This document shows positions 32,801 to 45,419 of a stretch of DNA of 64,000 bases, piece by piece. The notes under the pieces were generated by a model. That model did not search any database and had not been told where the DNA came from. It worked only from the letters and a program-made list of their open reading frames with translations. A program made the position numbers and the translations under genes. This stretch comes from Ectocarpus siliculosus. Its lineage: Eukaryota > Sar > Phaeophyceae > Ectocarpales > Ectocarpaceae. Positions within the stretch are counted from its first letter, which is position 1. The number at the start of each line of letters is the position of its first letter. The stretch covers positions 2,278,546 through 2,342,545 of the forward strand of contig FN649726.1 of assembly GCA_000310025.1 (NCBI GenBank), read 5' to 3'.

Positions 32801-35390
32801 TCATGACAAACTTCCGTACCATTCTGACACAGTAATGCCTTGGTCTCGGCGTGTATCGCCCCTGCTTCTCCCACGAAGCGCACGTTGTGCCCCCACGGCA
32901 GTTTTGAAGTCGCAGACCAAGTCCCCTTGACACAGGCCATGAAAATGGAGTTTGCATACGCTCCCGGGTTGTCGACGAAGATTGACGGAAGCTCCCCTCT
33001 CGCTACAAGCATGTGGGGTACTCTTCGATCGGTAGGATGGAACATGACGTATGAATCCTTGTCGGATAGCTTGCCGTCGGCCTTCAATGGGCTCGACCAT
33101 ACCAAGGAGCCCATGTGATCTTCCTGGAGTCCACGGAGAGTCATGTGCGAAGCGATACGCGTGTGAAATACACGTCATTGGAACATACGACATGGCAGCA
33201 GTACAACGCATGCATGTACGCCAAGCTTTGGCAAACACCGAAACAGAGCAACGCACAGAACACAAGGTTTGCGGGAAGACGATGCACAGCCTGTCGCTCA
33301 CCCTATGAGCGCTCTCCATGATGAACACAACCTTGCCGCGTGGCTGCAGATTGCCTTGTGCGGCGAGAACACCAGCCTCGCACAGGTTGTCTGATCGATT
33401 CCCGCCTTGAGCACCACCAGCGACTTTCGGCGACGGTCGCCACAGCCCGTCCACTGGAGGTGCCACTTCCGGTCCGTCCCATGCCGGACAAGATGTAGCA
33501 CCCTTTGTTTCATCAGCACCCGCCGAGTTTTCTGTGATTGAAATCGACTCAAGAGCTGCTGCCAACCCCGCAATGCTCGATCGAGCCGGTGCTTGTTTCA
33601 AGGGCATCCATTCAGTCACTGGCGCAAGCTCGACTACCACCTGCGGTCAAGCATGCGACAGGCGGCTGAGACACGAATGTTTCAACAGTTTTGTGGCAAG
33701 CTTACACTCTGGAAACTGGGTGCCAGACTCAAAATGGCAAGATGGAAGAGCAGGTGTTTTGATTTTCGCGCAAGAGGGCTAGAGACGATGGATGCCAACA
33801 CGGCAGTGACCAGAGAACAAAAATGAACAGAAATGAAGAAAAACATTTACACAAAGTTCCGACGGCCGACGGCGTACGGTTGGAGACTTGTTACGGAAAA
33901 CAGAGGTGCCACCACTTGACCAGACGTGGCAGCGATACATATGCGGGATGTCACTGCGGTACCGTAATGCCGCGCACGTGCTCCTCACTACTGCAAAAAT
34001 AAAAAACCTACCAGATCGCCTTCTTGTGCGCGATTCCGGGCCTTCTCCGATTCAAGGAAAATATCCGAGAGCAACACACCGCCATCTGCCGTGACGAACG
34101 CAGTTGACCTACGCCGTGCGTTGATGCGAAGTTTCCCTTTCAACAATGTGCCATCTCGCAGCCCCTTCTCCACATCCTGAGACAGTGCACAGAGATAAAT
34201 GAGGCATTTTCGGTGAATGTCGTAGGATTGGTTGAAAGAGTTTCCAACAGGCCGCCAATACACCACTCTTGCGAATTACGCGAGCGATGCCAGTAGTAAG
34301 CCCAACTTTTTCCTCCCGTTCCTTTTGCTGAACCTGAGGTTTGTCCTAGACATGTGTATACTACACGGCAACTCTCTCGATCGCTCCATCCATCTTGTAG
34401 CCATCCAAGGCCATGGAAAGACTTCAAGACCGTTCGGGGGACTCAATTAAAAGCATGGGATTCCCCGTGTAATCAGTTTTCATTAGGTGAACCTATGTTT
34501 TGAGCTGAGCTCTCCAACTACGGCGGTAGCCACGTGCAAGGCTTGCGGCGGCAAACCGCCGCTACCTCTCCCTTGGTTGCTACCCACAACTGCTGGAGCT
34601 ACGGAGGCTTTATGCCCGTGTCTACTTGTTTCAATAATACAACCTTCGCGATAATGTTATCGCTCAGCTGCTGTTTACGGCGCCCTCTATGACTGCTCTT
34701 CCACCAGATCGTATCGTCGCAGTATGTGGAGGCCCCAAGTTTCGCAGAGCGTGGGCTATTTCCTTTGGCGGCATGTGGCGAGGAATACAAGCGAGACCGA
34801 TCGAAGTCAAGCTATAATAGGGTGAGGCTTCGTGGACTCACCATTTAACGTCCTTGTAGATTCTCAACAACTCACCGTCGTCGAGTGTCGCAGTGTGATC
34901 TCCAAAACAAAGCGATATATTATCTATTCTACGGCACATGACAGATCCCTACTCTTCATCTTGCATTTGTGTGTAGCAACATTATCCTGACTGCACAACA
35001 ACTCTACATCTACTTGTAGACGACCACCTTTCATCAGCGGTAGCAGTAGTTACATGTACAGCAGTAGTAGAGACAAGGAACGGGGGCTGCTGTAGCAAGG
35101 TACCACTACTTTTCATTATGCTACTGCTGTACTATGTAGTGCAAATAATATATTATTGACCCTAGACTATTCCGTTACCACCAACATCGAACAAAAACAC
35201 TCACCCTTTGTGGCATGTGGTCTTGGTAATTTTTTCTCCGGCGCTGTTGCCCCCTACCCGACGTCTGCGGCGCTTGTACAAGCTCGGTGTCGTTGGCGAC
35301 ATACAGACTGCCTCTACCGCGCCCTACTCTTCCGCCACCTCTACCTCTGCCCCTTCCGCGGTGGCCTCTTCCTCTTGCGCTCCCATTCAT
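29802..35390 (-). CDS. DIS3L2: DIS3L2/SOV-type 3'-5' exoribonuclease
   Basis: Processive cytoplasmic RNase II/R-family enzyme degrading (often uridylated) RNAs. Eleven exons close in phase to 872 residues: 35390-35205, 34176-34012, 33640-33302, 33123-32820, 32658-32055, 31948-31747, 31524-31486, 31200-31140, 30872-30748, 30579-30301, 30116-29802. The N-terminus is RG/RGG-rich (~1-30). Cold-shock domains lie at ~63-230 ([30 protein letters not shown]). The RNB domain carries [12 protein letters not shown] with Asp392, 398, 400 and 401, [16 protein letters not shown] on a 39 nt exon, and [14 protein letters not shown] (~705). A degenerate S1 region ends the protein. There is no PIN domain, which separates it from DIS3/Rrp44. 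The start at 35390 is the Met before the RG repeats; an in-frame Met lies further up at 35555 but its sequence looks non-coding. Confidence 0.92.
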
Positions 35391-35895
35391 CGTGCACTGT
35401 GATTCACAATCTTGTTTCCTCTCGGTGGTGGTTGGTCCACGGTTCGTGTGACAGCAGTGAACACTGCCGTGCACGTGGCGCACTGCCGAGCGCCCAACTG
35501 CCGAAAGGTCGTACCGGTACACCGGTACATGTTCTATCCCCTCGTTGCCCTCCAAATAGAATCAGCAGTCCCCCCACGCCTGCTGCGGAGCTCCTCCTCT
35601 TTGTCTCTCCACCATCTCACCATCTCGCCATCTCCCCCCCAAGCACACGGACACCTATCTGCCCGTGTAGCACGCCAACAGATCGCTCAACATACGCTCT
35701 GGACGCAGCTGACTGACGTTGGCAAGCGCAGATCCGTGGAAGCTACGCTGCTGACGGCTGTGTGTGGATCAGGAAAGTTGGTTTGGGAGAGCTACATAAC
35801 CGACAGGAACGCAAAACTCCACCCGCAGGAAACACTGCTCGCTCGCGCCTTCAGCTTTCTGGGAAGCACGCGTGCGACCCACAGCAACACAACCT
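35391..35895. promoter_or_regulatory. Divergent promoter region, DIS3L2 (-) and KOW/Cys-cluster protein (+)
   Basis: 505 bp between divergent start codons. It is C/T-rich around 35570-35650. No specific element was recognised. Confidence 0.45.
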
Positions 35896-38800
35896 ATGAC
35901 CAGCACAGGACCCCCTTCGCCCGCCACCAGAGTTCCGCCGGAGCGCAATGTACCAGCTCGTGTTTCGATGGAGGGCTCAAGGCGAAATATTGCCGATGAC
36001 AGGGGCGAAGGTAGCTGCAGATTGGAAGAGACATCGAGTTAGACGTGTGCGAGGGTTACAGCGAAACCTTGTGTGTGCTCTTGTTCCTGCGCTGAATCTC
36101 CCTCGGCAGCGTAGTGGCACGGGTGCTTCCTATCTCTGGTTGAATACATGCCTGTCGACGTCATTCCTGATTTCCTCTCTGGCGGTATGCCGGCTTTTTT
36201 TCAGGAGCACGCTCCGGTGATGGTGATGCCACGAACGGGGCGAGCAGAAACCGAGGCCTGCGGCAAGACCACCCTGAACGCGGCGCGGCATCCGAGGACG
36301 ACGACAACGAAGACTCTAAGGCAGACTCCGACGGCATCCGTCGAGGCCCGCTCTCTTCAGCAAGCGATAGGCCGAAAGGTCATGCGACATCCGACAGAAA
36401 GGTGACGAGACGTTGAGAAAGGCAACTTGGCAGCAGCAACTCGGTTTGATTTGTCGGCCCCGGTGGTTACGCAGAGTAGAGCGGGTCCTTGTAGTACACC
36501 TTCTAAAGATTGCAGCCAAATCTATCTCGGGGAGTGAATCGTTGCAATTGGCAGGTGGAAAGCGATCATTTCGTGAGTCAACAACATATGAGGGAAGAGA
36601 CTGCTGAGTTCTTCCTTGCCAACCCCATCTAGCACTGCTGTGTAGGCTGTGTAGTCTTAATCCAAGATAAAAAATGGCCAGCGGAAAAGTCCCTACTTGA
36701 ACATGCACATAATTTTTCCAGTACTTATAGACACCATGGAGGAGCGGCACGCGCGTTGGCACGCTCACATATGTTGCTGCGGCCGTGCTGTAGAAAGCTC
36801 TGCAGCTGCAGTCCGAAAAGTCTGAAAAATCTGGGTCCATACTAATATGGGCGATTGGGTGGGTCTGTGACAGCACGTACGCGTACAGCAGTATGGACCC
36901 AGATTTGCGGGCGTTTCGGACCGTGATTGCAGAGCTTCCGACAGCACGGCCCCAGCAACACAATTGGGCATGCCAACGCGCATGTCGCTGCTCCATGATA
37001 TCCTCTATGCATACGAGTGAACATGTCCAGGTCGGGACTCCGCAATGCGATGAGCTTTCTTTCACCACCGGCCGTGTCGCCTGTGTTGTCTTGAGTGTAG
37101 ACTTGTGCAATATGTTGTCTTGGTCTGAGAAGGTGTGGAGGTATTGCAGTGGTTCGTGGTACTGCTGTATGATGTTGCAGACAGGCACCAACCGCTGCTC
37201 TGTGTGACAACACCGGATTTTTTGTTTGTTGCGCCACACTTCCCGACTGGTCTTCCGTGTCTCGTGTGAACATCGATTGGCAAACCCTAGTACTAATCTT
37301 TAAGGCAAGCACCGCAGGGGAAGGTGGGACGAACAGGAATAATCCCAGTGTTACCTTGCTCCTGTGTGACCCGGACTGATAAGTATGCGTCAAATATGTT
37401 CATACCGAAAGGTACGAACTGGCGCCAGAACCAATGGGACGAAAACATACAACTCGCACACAGCAGCAGTAGCGCGTACGTGGACTCGTTCGTGCATCAC
37501 TTGTACTACGATCTTGCCCCCCCCGACCTCAAGAGCTCCTATCCTGGTTCACTCAGAAAACTTACCTGGGGTGCGCTTTGAGTTCGTCCCATCCCCCACG
37601 TGCATTCATGGAACACCTACACATCCGTATGATGTGGTTACGGAATGCGGAAAGAGGATCGCTGTTATGTAGGTACTGGCAGCGTACGTGTTGCGAGTTG
37701 TGCGGCTATGTCCACGACAACCTGCCATAGGCATGAAGGGGCCATCTTTCTTACTGCCTGACCCCTAACAGTTAACCCTTGTGCTCATGCAACTTTTATC
37801 GCCTCTTTCCGCAATGCCTAATTTACAGGACGAGTTCCCTCTGATTTCTGTGCCTCTGGACACATGGGTTGGGCGGTTCGTGCGCATCACCACCCCGAGA
37901 CACAACGGCACAACAGGCCTCGTCCACAGGACAGGCAACGGCTGGGTGAATCTGCAGACCGCGCTTGGGGACGTTGCCAAGCGCGCGTACGATCTGGTTG
38001 TCATTCCTGAGGAGAGGGCCAACATTGGCAGCATCGGTGGTATGCTGAAGGCGGACGCAGCTCGCGGCAAAAGATACAGAGGAGGCCCAAAGGGTGAGTG
38101 CACCCTGCTTGTCGCTGCGTTTGATAATCGCCCGTCCTGCTGGAGCCGCAAAGAGAACTGGGTTGTTCAATATTGATATGCAGACGTCTTATGCGCAGGT
38201 GGGGCGGCCGTAGGCAGCAACTCTGGATCTGGAGACGAAAGGAAGGGTGGTGGTCCGTCTCGTAATCGCAGCTCGCGCACCACGGCGCGCACTGCTCACT
38301 CCAGTTCAGATTCCAGCGGCCAGGTAAAGTAGCCGTTAAATCTGTGTTGCGTTTTATGATCCACGACGTACTGTGTTGCGAAGCCTGGAAGCAACTGCGT
38401 GCGCGGCCACGTTTTCTTTTCTTAAAGCTGTGTCTGTTGCAGCATTGTAGAACATGGATGATACCCTTGATAGGCGAGTTCACGTTGGTGCACTTCCAAA
38501 TGCCACTCGACCACATGAAGCTTTTAAGACGACGCCAACAGGCAACCCGAGTTGCTTTGGTTCACATCGTGTGCCAAAATATGCCAACCTTCGCCAGCTA
38601 GGATTGCAGATCGGTGTTGTGGCCTGTCCGTGATATTCTTGACCCTGTGATTTTTTTCATGACATCATTTTTTTGTTTTGTGCATGGATGTGTTTCTGCT
38701 TTCCAGGAGGACGATGACGGGGACGAACATGGCAACGGCCGCTCCACTCGCCGCAGACGAAGGGCTCCCATGGATGACGATAGCGATTTTGAGGACGCTG

Positions 38801-41377
38801 ACCAAGGGGACGACGAGGATGATGATGGAGACGACGACCACCGCTATGACGGTGGGGCTAAGATGAGAAACGTGTCGAGGGGCGGTGGCAGGGGGTTCCC
38901 TGGTGGAGGGAGGAGTCGGACGATGGCGAAGGGCGGGGGTAGGGAGAAAGGGGACAGGTATGGAGGGGGAGAACCTGTAAAGTCTTCTGGGAGGATGTCC
39001 ATCACGTTCACACGGCAGGATGGAGGTGGCGGTGCCAAGCAGAGGGGAAGGGGCGGTGAGTACGACAGGATGAGGGAGCGTGAGCGGGGCGGCAGGGGGG
39101 AAGCACTCAAAGGTGGAGCCGGCAGGGATCGGGATGGAATGAAAGGAGACAGCTTCTTACCGATCGGCAGGCACAAGGAGAAGGACTCTGATGTTGGAGG
39201 CTCCCGCGCCAAGAGAAGGGACGTGATTTCCCACTGTTCTGCTGGTGACTCAGAAGACAAAGTGGGAGCGGGCGGCTCCTACAGAGAGCGTGTGGACCGC
39301 TCGAGCAACAAGCTCGTTGCCGCGAACAAAAAGGTTGGGCGCTGTGTTGGCTCTGCCTCTAGACGTAGCGAGGCACCGCTGGGTGGTCGAAACGCCATTT
39401 GTACCTGTCATTTGATGCTATTGATGCTTGTATTGCGTGGCTGATGGATTGTATAAATATGCGTCACCGCCCGTTGTTCTACCGTTAGGACGAGGAGGTG
39501 ATAAAGTCGTCATGGGTTCACCAGATGCAGAAGGCGAAAGAGCGGCCGAATCTGGTGCATTGGCGCGATGAACTAGTGGCTATCACGAAGGACAGCAGCG
39601 AGGACTTTGAGGATGCCACACTTAGCGTGGAGCTCATGAGGGTGCGGTGCGATGTGTGCTACCACGAGAAGTCGGTGAGTTCCTTCGGTTTGCATGGAAG
39701 TCAACAGCTGTGTTTGGCTCTTTTGTTATAGGGGTACTCCACGACGTTGGCACCCCTAACATGGCACATGGAGACTGAGAGAAGTATTATTCCCGAAGTA
39801 GAATGTTTGATGTGTTTCATGTATTGGGCATACATTTTGCAATACGAAACCAACGTTTGGCGTCCTACCAACAGCCCAACCCTAAGCCTCACCGCAACCC
39901 ACGCCCAAACGCGGCTGTATCGCGCGTTCTGGACGACGAGGAGAAATGGCCTATATTGTATTGATCAGCCTTTGTCTGGTAAGGTACGGGTGCCAAATAG
40001 AGGCGGTAAAGGCTACTGCTTTGCCACGGTTGTGTTGTTGCTAATTCACCAGAGAGGACGTTTTCGGAGGATAAGCGTAACACACGGCGACCGTTTCAGT
40101 TATGGTTTTTCGAACAACTGCAGAAAATGTTGACCAAGCCTTTTCCTTGCCGCTCAATAGCCCCTGCCTTCGGTGCAAAATTCGTACGTTTATTCCGCAG
40201 GATGGCGACAAATTTTGCTGGAACGAAAAGTGCTGGATGTCGCCTGTTTTCTCTGGCTACTGCCACACAGGCGCGAATGACGAAGTCATCGCGCCGACCC
40301 CTGTACAGCAGAGTGCGGGATACATAAATACGTTCGGGAGGGAGACCCTCATCGACCCGGCGTTGACCAGCGCCCTGCAGGCACCTGTGAAGGTAGATTC
40401 TTCTAGATTGGCATCCACCTGTTCGTTGCAAGGTATCACTTCTGCGTACTGCCGGCCAACGCATATTTTTGTAGAAAAGACGACAGCAGTCCATCCTGCT
40501 GAGCAGTGCTCAACGTGGACATGACTCCCATTTTTTTTGTGTCTTTTGATGTTGTCATGCTCGTTTTACGCTACGCGTTGATAAATCTGGCAGTTTTTGT
40601 GCAAAACCTTTCATGGTCCTCTGCTGGCTGCACAGATTTGTCCAGAGCTCGGTTTGGCAATCCTGCACTAGCAATTCTTTCGATGGTGAGACAGTAAACT
40701 GGTCCTTACTTGCCGCCGTCTTGGGCGGTTATGTTAGGACTAAGAGCCATCGACCAAGCATCACCCGGTCGCACCAACCAACCCACACTACTGTTTTGAC
40801 TTGTTTTGAATCAGTGGTTGGAAACCAAGCGGAAGAGGAAGCTCGAGGCACACGAGGTGTTCTCGGAGGACCCTGCGCTATACCGCTGGCAATGCTGGGC
40901 TAGCCTAAGCAAGAACCCCAACTCCAAAGACCCCACATTTGTCGAAGACCCAAGGTTCCGAGCTGCAGGGGTAAGAGCAAACGCTGTGCGTCCGTCAGTT
41001 TTGTGCGAATGTGGTTGAAAGTTGTGCCGAGCACCTCTGGGTGTGCAGGGAAGTAGGTCTCGGACTCCCGTCTGTACATATTTTGTCCAATCTATACAAT
41101 CGAACGAGCCTGGTTTTGGTCTTGTTTCAGCCAACTACGCCATAAGTCCAGTGTCGCGACACGTTTGCGGATTCGGGCGAACACGTAACCATGTTCACCA
41201 CAAGCATCCATGTCTTTGCATGTGTACCGTGTCTTGCAGAGGGGGGACAGTGCTGACAATGGTCGGAACGTGTCGAGTTCAAAGCCATCGCCCGAGAGCG
41301 GTGGAGATATGGTCCGCCACGACGAAGGAGATGAGATGCACATGGACGAGTCTGCCTCTGGCAGAGGTTGGGCATGA
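35896..41377 (+). CDS. Acidic, RGG-rich nuclear-type protein with KOW-like region and Cys cluster
   Basis: Not identified by name. Exons that join in phase: 35896-36010, 36205-36401, 37829-38093, 38199-38323, 38707-39333, 39489-39674; then a Cys exon ending 40392, 40815-40970 and 41240-41377. Seen: a Ser/Asp/Arg-rich N-terminus; a KOW-like module (VGRFVRITTPRHNGTTG) on exon 37829; Ser/Arg- then Asp-rich and RGG-like repeats on 38707-39333; CDVCYHEKS at the end of exon 39489-39674; then PCLRC, FCWNEKCW and GYC on the next exon, together a plausible zinc-binding cluster; a lysine-rich helix; and an acidic tail ending GRGWA. The phase between 39674 and the Cys exon does not close with any acceptor I can see near 40099-40160, so a small exon may be missing. 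An open frame at 37384-37580 might be another exon. A chromatin or RNA role is inference. Confidence 0.7.
36689..37038. mobile_element. Inverted-repeat element, arms ~150 bp, spacer ~46 bp
   Basis: Left arm 36689-36843, right arm 36890-37038. The inner ends AATCTGGGTCCATACT and AGTATGGACCCAGATT are exact complements. Further out GCGCGTTGGCA and TGCCAACGCGC match, then ATGGAG and GAACATG, with mismatches and small gaps throughout. There is no coding potential. It is a hairpin-forming, MITE- or foldback-type sequence inside an intron of the preceding gene model. The outer ends are approximate and no target duplication was defined. Confidence 0.75.
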
Positions 41378-42508
41378 CTCGAAGTTGACGCGCTGCACAA
41401 CTTGCGTCTGTTGCGAGCGTGTGGATTAAATGTTGACATTCCGATCAGGGCAACTGCTACGTACGCATTTGAAGTCTTCATGACCCTTTTCAGGGTGCAC
41501 ACGCTTTTCTTGTACTTTGTACACAAGAGCAGTAGACATAATAGACAGCAGTGACAGGATAACATCGGAGTACATCGATGGTGTTGCCTTTAAAAAATCA
41601 AATTGTAGGTTGGTTGTTCCAACATCCCGAGAGCGACATGGGTGTGGGTTTAGGTAGCCGTTCCACAGGAAAAACAGCCCTGGCGAGGATAACTGAGGGA
41701 TTTCAAAGACCGTGCCCGTGTTCGACATGTGCGCATCTTGCTTGGGTGGTCGTCTCTGCAAGAACGGACGCTAGTGTACCTCTTGCAACGTTGTGTGCAC
41801 TTTGCTTTTTGAGCACAACGATGCTTGCCACGCGGTGCGCGACAAGAATGAGATCGCGGGTGGTGTTCATTTTACGCGGCGAAATTGATAGATATCTAGT
41901 TCCACCGTCAGCAGAGTGTAACAGCAGCAGAGGGTTCGTATACTCTTCCTGGGGGATTAAACGCGTTGAACAAGCTCTGGTTGACAGCAGTAGCAGCACT
42001 CCCAAGCGTTTTCGAAACACCACCTGTTCATCTACCGCTGGACGAGTTAACACCAGTGGTATGTTCCGCAAGAAAAAAAAAGCAACGCAACATGGAACCA
42101 TGAGTTTAACGCAACTACGTTTAACGCAAATACGCCAAAACAAAATAAATTACCCTGCCTGCCTGATAGTCTACCTCCCACGAGCCCACCATACCAGGTT
42201 GAGCAACAGGAGTAATAAACTCCTTTGAGCAGTTGTTGGCGCAACGTGGATGTTGATGCCAAGTTTTTGTTCAGAAAATGTACCTCCCTAGTGTTATACG
42301 TTCTACACCCCATTGACCTCTCAATAGGACAACAAAACTTGCGACGCGAAATGCGTCATCTAAGATGCTTCCGCGTCCCACCCCTCTTTACCCGATGACA
42401 CCAAACGACTTTGGTTCTGAGCGCCAGTCTACACCTTTCGGTACACTTGATGTATCAGACGGTACTGTGATGCTGTGATACCGTAATTGTGAAAAAAAAT
42501 ATTACGGC
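41378..42508. other. Convergent intergenic region
   Basis: 1.1 kb between the 3' ends of the KOW/Cys-cluster gene and the 2Fe-2S gene. Nothing recognisable beyond AT-rich stretches near 42110-42160 and 42490. Confidence 0.5.
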
Positions 42509-45419
42509 TTACGGCTTAGTCTGGACTGTTACAGGTCCCGAAACCATCGTGCAACAAGAAAGCCTATAAGAAGCCGGACGCTTGTTCTTGTCGAGAAGTT
42601 TCTTCTCGCCGGGTCCCTTCGGACTGCAATTTTGCGCGCCAGCTTTCACGTTTACGGCGCACGTGCCACACGAGCCACCACCTCCACAGTTGTAGATCTT
42701 CCCCTGCAATGGTCATGTTGCAAGCGGTAGAGCCAACGTTAGTACAACCTTCCAAGAGGAAACGCGCGTCCGTCCACACGTACGTTTCGGCAGCAAAAAA
42801 AGCCACCGGAACAGATTTAACTTGGCGTCCACCCAGCAGCTGTCTCCATTTAACTCGGCACCTACTTGGCGTCTTGTCTATAATCGAGTAAATTTGGAAT
42901 TACGCCGCTTTCTTCTGGGCACCGCAGTAGAACCAATCAGCTCACAGACCAATACACATCATGAGCCGGGAGACTGGGAGCTGCAACTTGCGCATACCAC
43001 ACGCCCACAGCAGGATAGAAGCAGCAGAGACACTCCGGTTTCCGTGTGTACGAAGTTTCGTAACGTTAACCCACACTTAATGGCAATCATGAGCACGCAG
43101 TAGCACCACCGAGACGACACGGAGAGCTTAGAAAACGCGAGGAAATAGATCACACACGCATTTTCATGTCGAGCTACAGCGGTAGTACCCACACCCTGGG
43201 ATGCGTGTATTTAGTTTCTACATCGTCTGCACGCCCGCCCTCTCGCCAGATCACTTGAAGTAACTTGATGATGATGATGCCCTGGCATCTTTGCATCTAT
43301 TGATTGGTATCTGCTTTCTTCGTCTTCGCTCTCTTGACTCTACATTGTATATTTTTTTTTTTGAATGAACGCCCCAAAGCAACCGTCATCATATGTAATC
43401 TCGTTGGCATGTTGAGCAACCCGCACGGCAGCAGATCTGCACGGTGATTTCTTTCTTTGCTGCCTCAGTGACGACACCTCTGCTCTGGTTTCTCCTTTCC
43501 TTCATGTATTCGAGGCGCAACATTGTGCAAGTGTGTGGCCCACAGATAAATGGGTTTCACACGTGTATTTGCGGGCTTCGACCGCGTAAACAAACTCGAA
43601 AACCTCGGTCCCGGTACCTTAAAAAATTGGCCCACGTTTCAGGCAATCAAAATATCCGGACAGTGGTCATTTTTGATGTGCTATGCGGCCAGCACCACTG
43701 GGTTCTCGCCTCCCTCCGAAACAACCATACCATACTTCTCGGATGTGCGGGTGGGCCCCACAAAGCAGGGGTCGTACAACACACCTCGTGAGTGCTACGT
43801 ATCTAGAATTTTCAAAACATGAGGTTTTGGTCTAGAGCGCCACAGTACAGCAGTCGATGGAGAGTTACGAACTCTCTACTCTTGCGACGAGCAAGTTGTC
43901 CTCACGTACAGCAACGACAATGGAAGTAGGAGCACGTGTAGGACCACGTGGACAGCAGTAGGACAGGTCTGGTGGAACCAAAGAGAGAGGTAGCAAGGAA
44001 GTGAGCTGCGAGGGGTGAGGCCGGACAGCCATCGGCCATCAAGATCATGAACGGAAGTTCCTCCTCACTGATGACAGAGAAGGCATAGATGCGTCGAGTC
44101 GGAGGGATTTCCGATGGCGCTGGACGTTACAGACATAGAAGGAGGTTTGTTGGTTCAGGAGACACAAGTCCCACATCACCCCCGCAGCTTATTAGTGGTG
44201 ATAGAGCTCGCACTCCACCAAAACTACCTACCAAATATGTGAACTTTGGGCCAACAGAAATACAAACATGTTGACATAACACAGAAAAAATTAAATTGTA
44301 CCATTTAATTTAAGTGGACAACTTTCTTATCCTAACTTTTCACAAAGTTATGTGGACGAAGGACACGACAATGACATGGCATTTACTTTTACGTACAAAT
44401 GTACCGTAAGAGTCGGAGAGATGGCGCCCCCGTGTTAGCGTTTTTTTGTAGCGTACAGTATTTCTCCAAAACTAGGAGGGTGCGAACACCAACTGATACC
44501 TCTCAGGAAAGCCCTCGACGAGATATTTCCAAAACTACCCTTTTCGGCAGTGGTACCCCCCTGGTTGTGGAGCAATACGCTTCAACAAAAACGCTAACAC
44601 GGGGGTGCCATCTCTCCGACTCTTACGGTAATAAAGGTGCACCACAAGCACGGGACATTTACTCTCCAGCGTAAATGTGACGATGTACCTCAGGTTCGCG
44701 GGCTTGCAGAGAATCAAAGATTCAGACGGACACCATGCTGATCGTGGATGGTGGAAATCAATGCTCGAGTGCGCGAGTGTCTGGGATCGTTCCATATTTT
44801 CAGGCAGTCTATGTAAGCCCCTCTCGGAAGTACGGTAGAAGTACATGTTTTGTTTGCGTGGGGGCAGTGTAGCACATCGCACCAACAACTTGGGTCCCTT
44901 TCCATGCACCAGAGATCGACGCAAGGCAACAGCAGAGTGCAAACTATTTCAGGGCCATGTTGTTTTAGTCTAATGTACCTATGTACGTATTTGGTATGAC
45001 GTCGTATTTAGGACAACGAAACATGATCAGAAACGAACACGTACTGACTGACACGTACGCATGGGTGTTTGCAGGATTTACGCGAAAAGCACCTACTTTT
45101 TGTGCTCTATTTCAAGGACCTTCCTTTCGCTAACCTGCAGCGGGTAGATGTCAATTTTGTTGTCCATCAAAGCCTTCCTCAGGTTCGTCTTGCCCGCCAG
45201 CGTGAGCTCCGTTTCCTTGAACCCTGTCTTCTGTTGCACCTTCACCACGATCCCTCCAGCAGCCTTTTTCTTGGCACCTCCGCCGCCGAAGAGCATCTGC
45301 ATACCAGAGTGTGACTGCCGTCGCACATTGAGCGATGACGATGGAGCCACTACGAAACCATTTGATATCTGCAGCACAGCTGCAAGAACGATGAGCGCCA
45401 CGAACAAAAAGGACTTCAT
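42509..45419 (-). CDS. Plastid-targeted 2Fe-2S ferredoxin-like protein
   Basis: Electron carrier or structural iron-sulfur protein of the plastid. Exons 45419-45135 (95 codons) and 42703-42509 join in phase 0 to 159 residues, across a 2431 nt intron containing a MITE. Residues 1-21 form a signal peptide ending SNG, followed by FVVAP, the Phe-at-plus-one pattern of secondary plastids. The mature part has VKVQQKTG, NLRKALM, then YNCGGGGSCGTCAV: a C-x5-C-x2-C ligand set plus a last Cys in RLSCCTMV, which is the plant-type ferredoxin arrangement with one extra residue in the first gap. The tail GPVTVQTKP and overall spacing resemble the ferredoxin-like subunit associated with the thylakoid NDH complex in plants (family knowledge). 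Whether an NDH-like complex exists here is unknown. The divergent neighbour is plastid ATP synthase gamma. Confidence 0.88.
44402..44630. mobile_element. MITE with TA target duplication, copy 2 (relative of 6614-6836)
   Basis: Starts TA-CCGTAAGAGTCGGAGAG and ends with the inverse. The terminal repeats run about 45 bp, to the T-rich GTTAGCGTTTTT. The central part aligns with the reverse strand of the 6614 element: GGAAAGCCCTCG, TTTCCAAAAC, TTTTCGG and TGGTTGTGGAGCAAT occur in the same order. It has no coding capacity and lies in the intron of the 2Fe-2S gene. Confidence 0.85.

Noticed and set aside
43444-43822. Open frames of 90-115 residues inside the 2Fe-2S gene intron.
   Set aside because: No splice or start context, no family resemblance, and the composition is not distinct from surrounding non-coding DNA.
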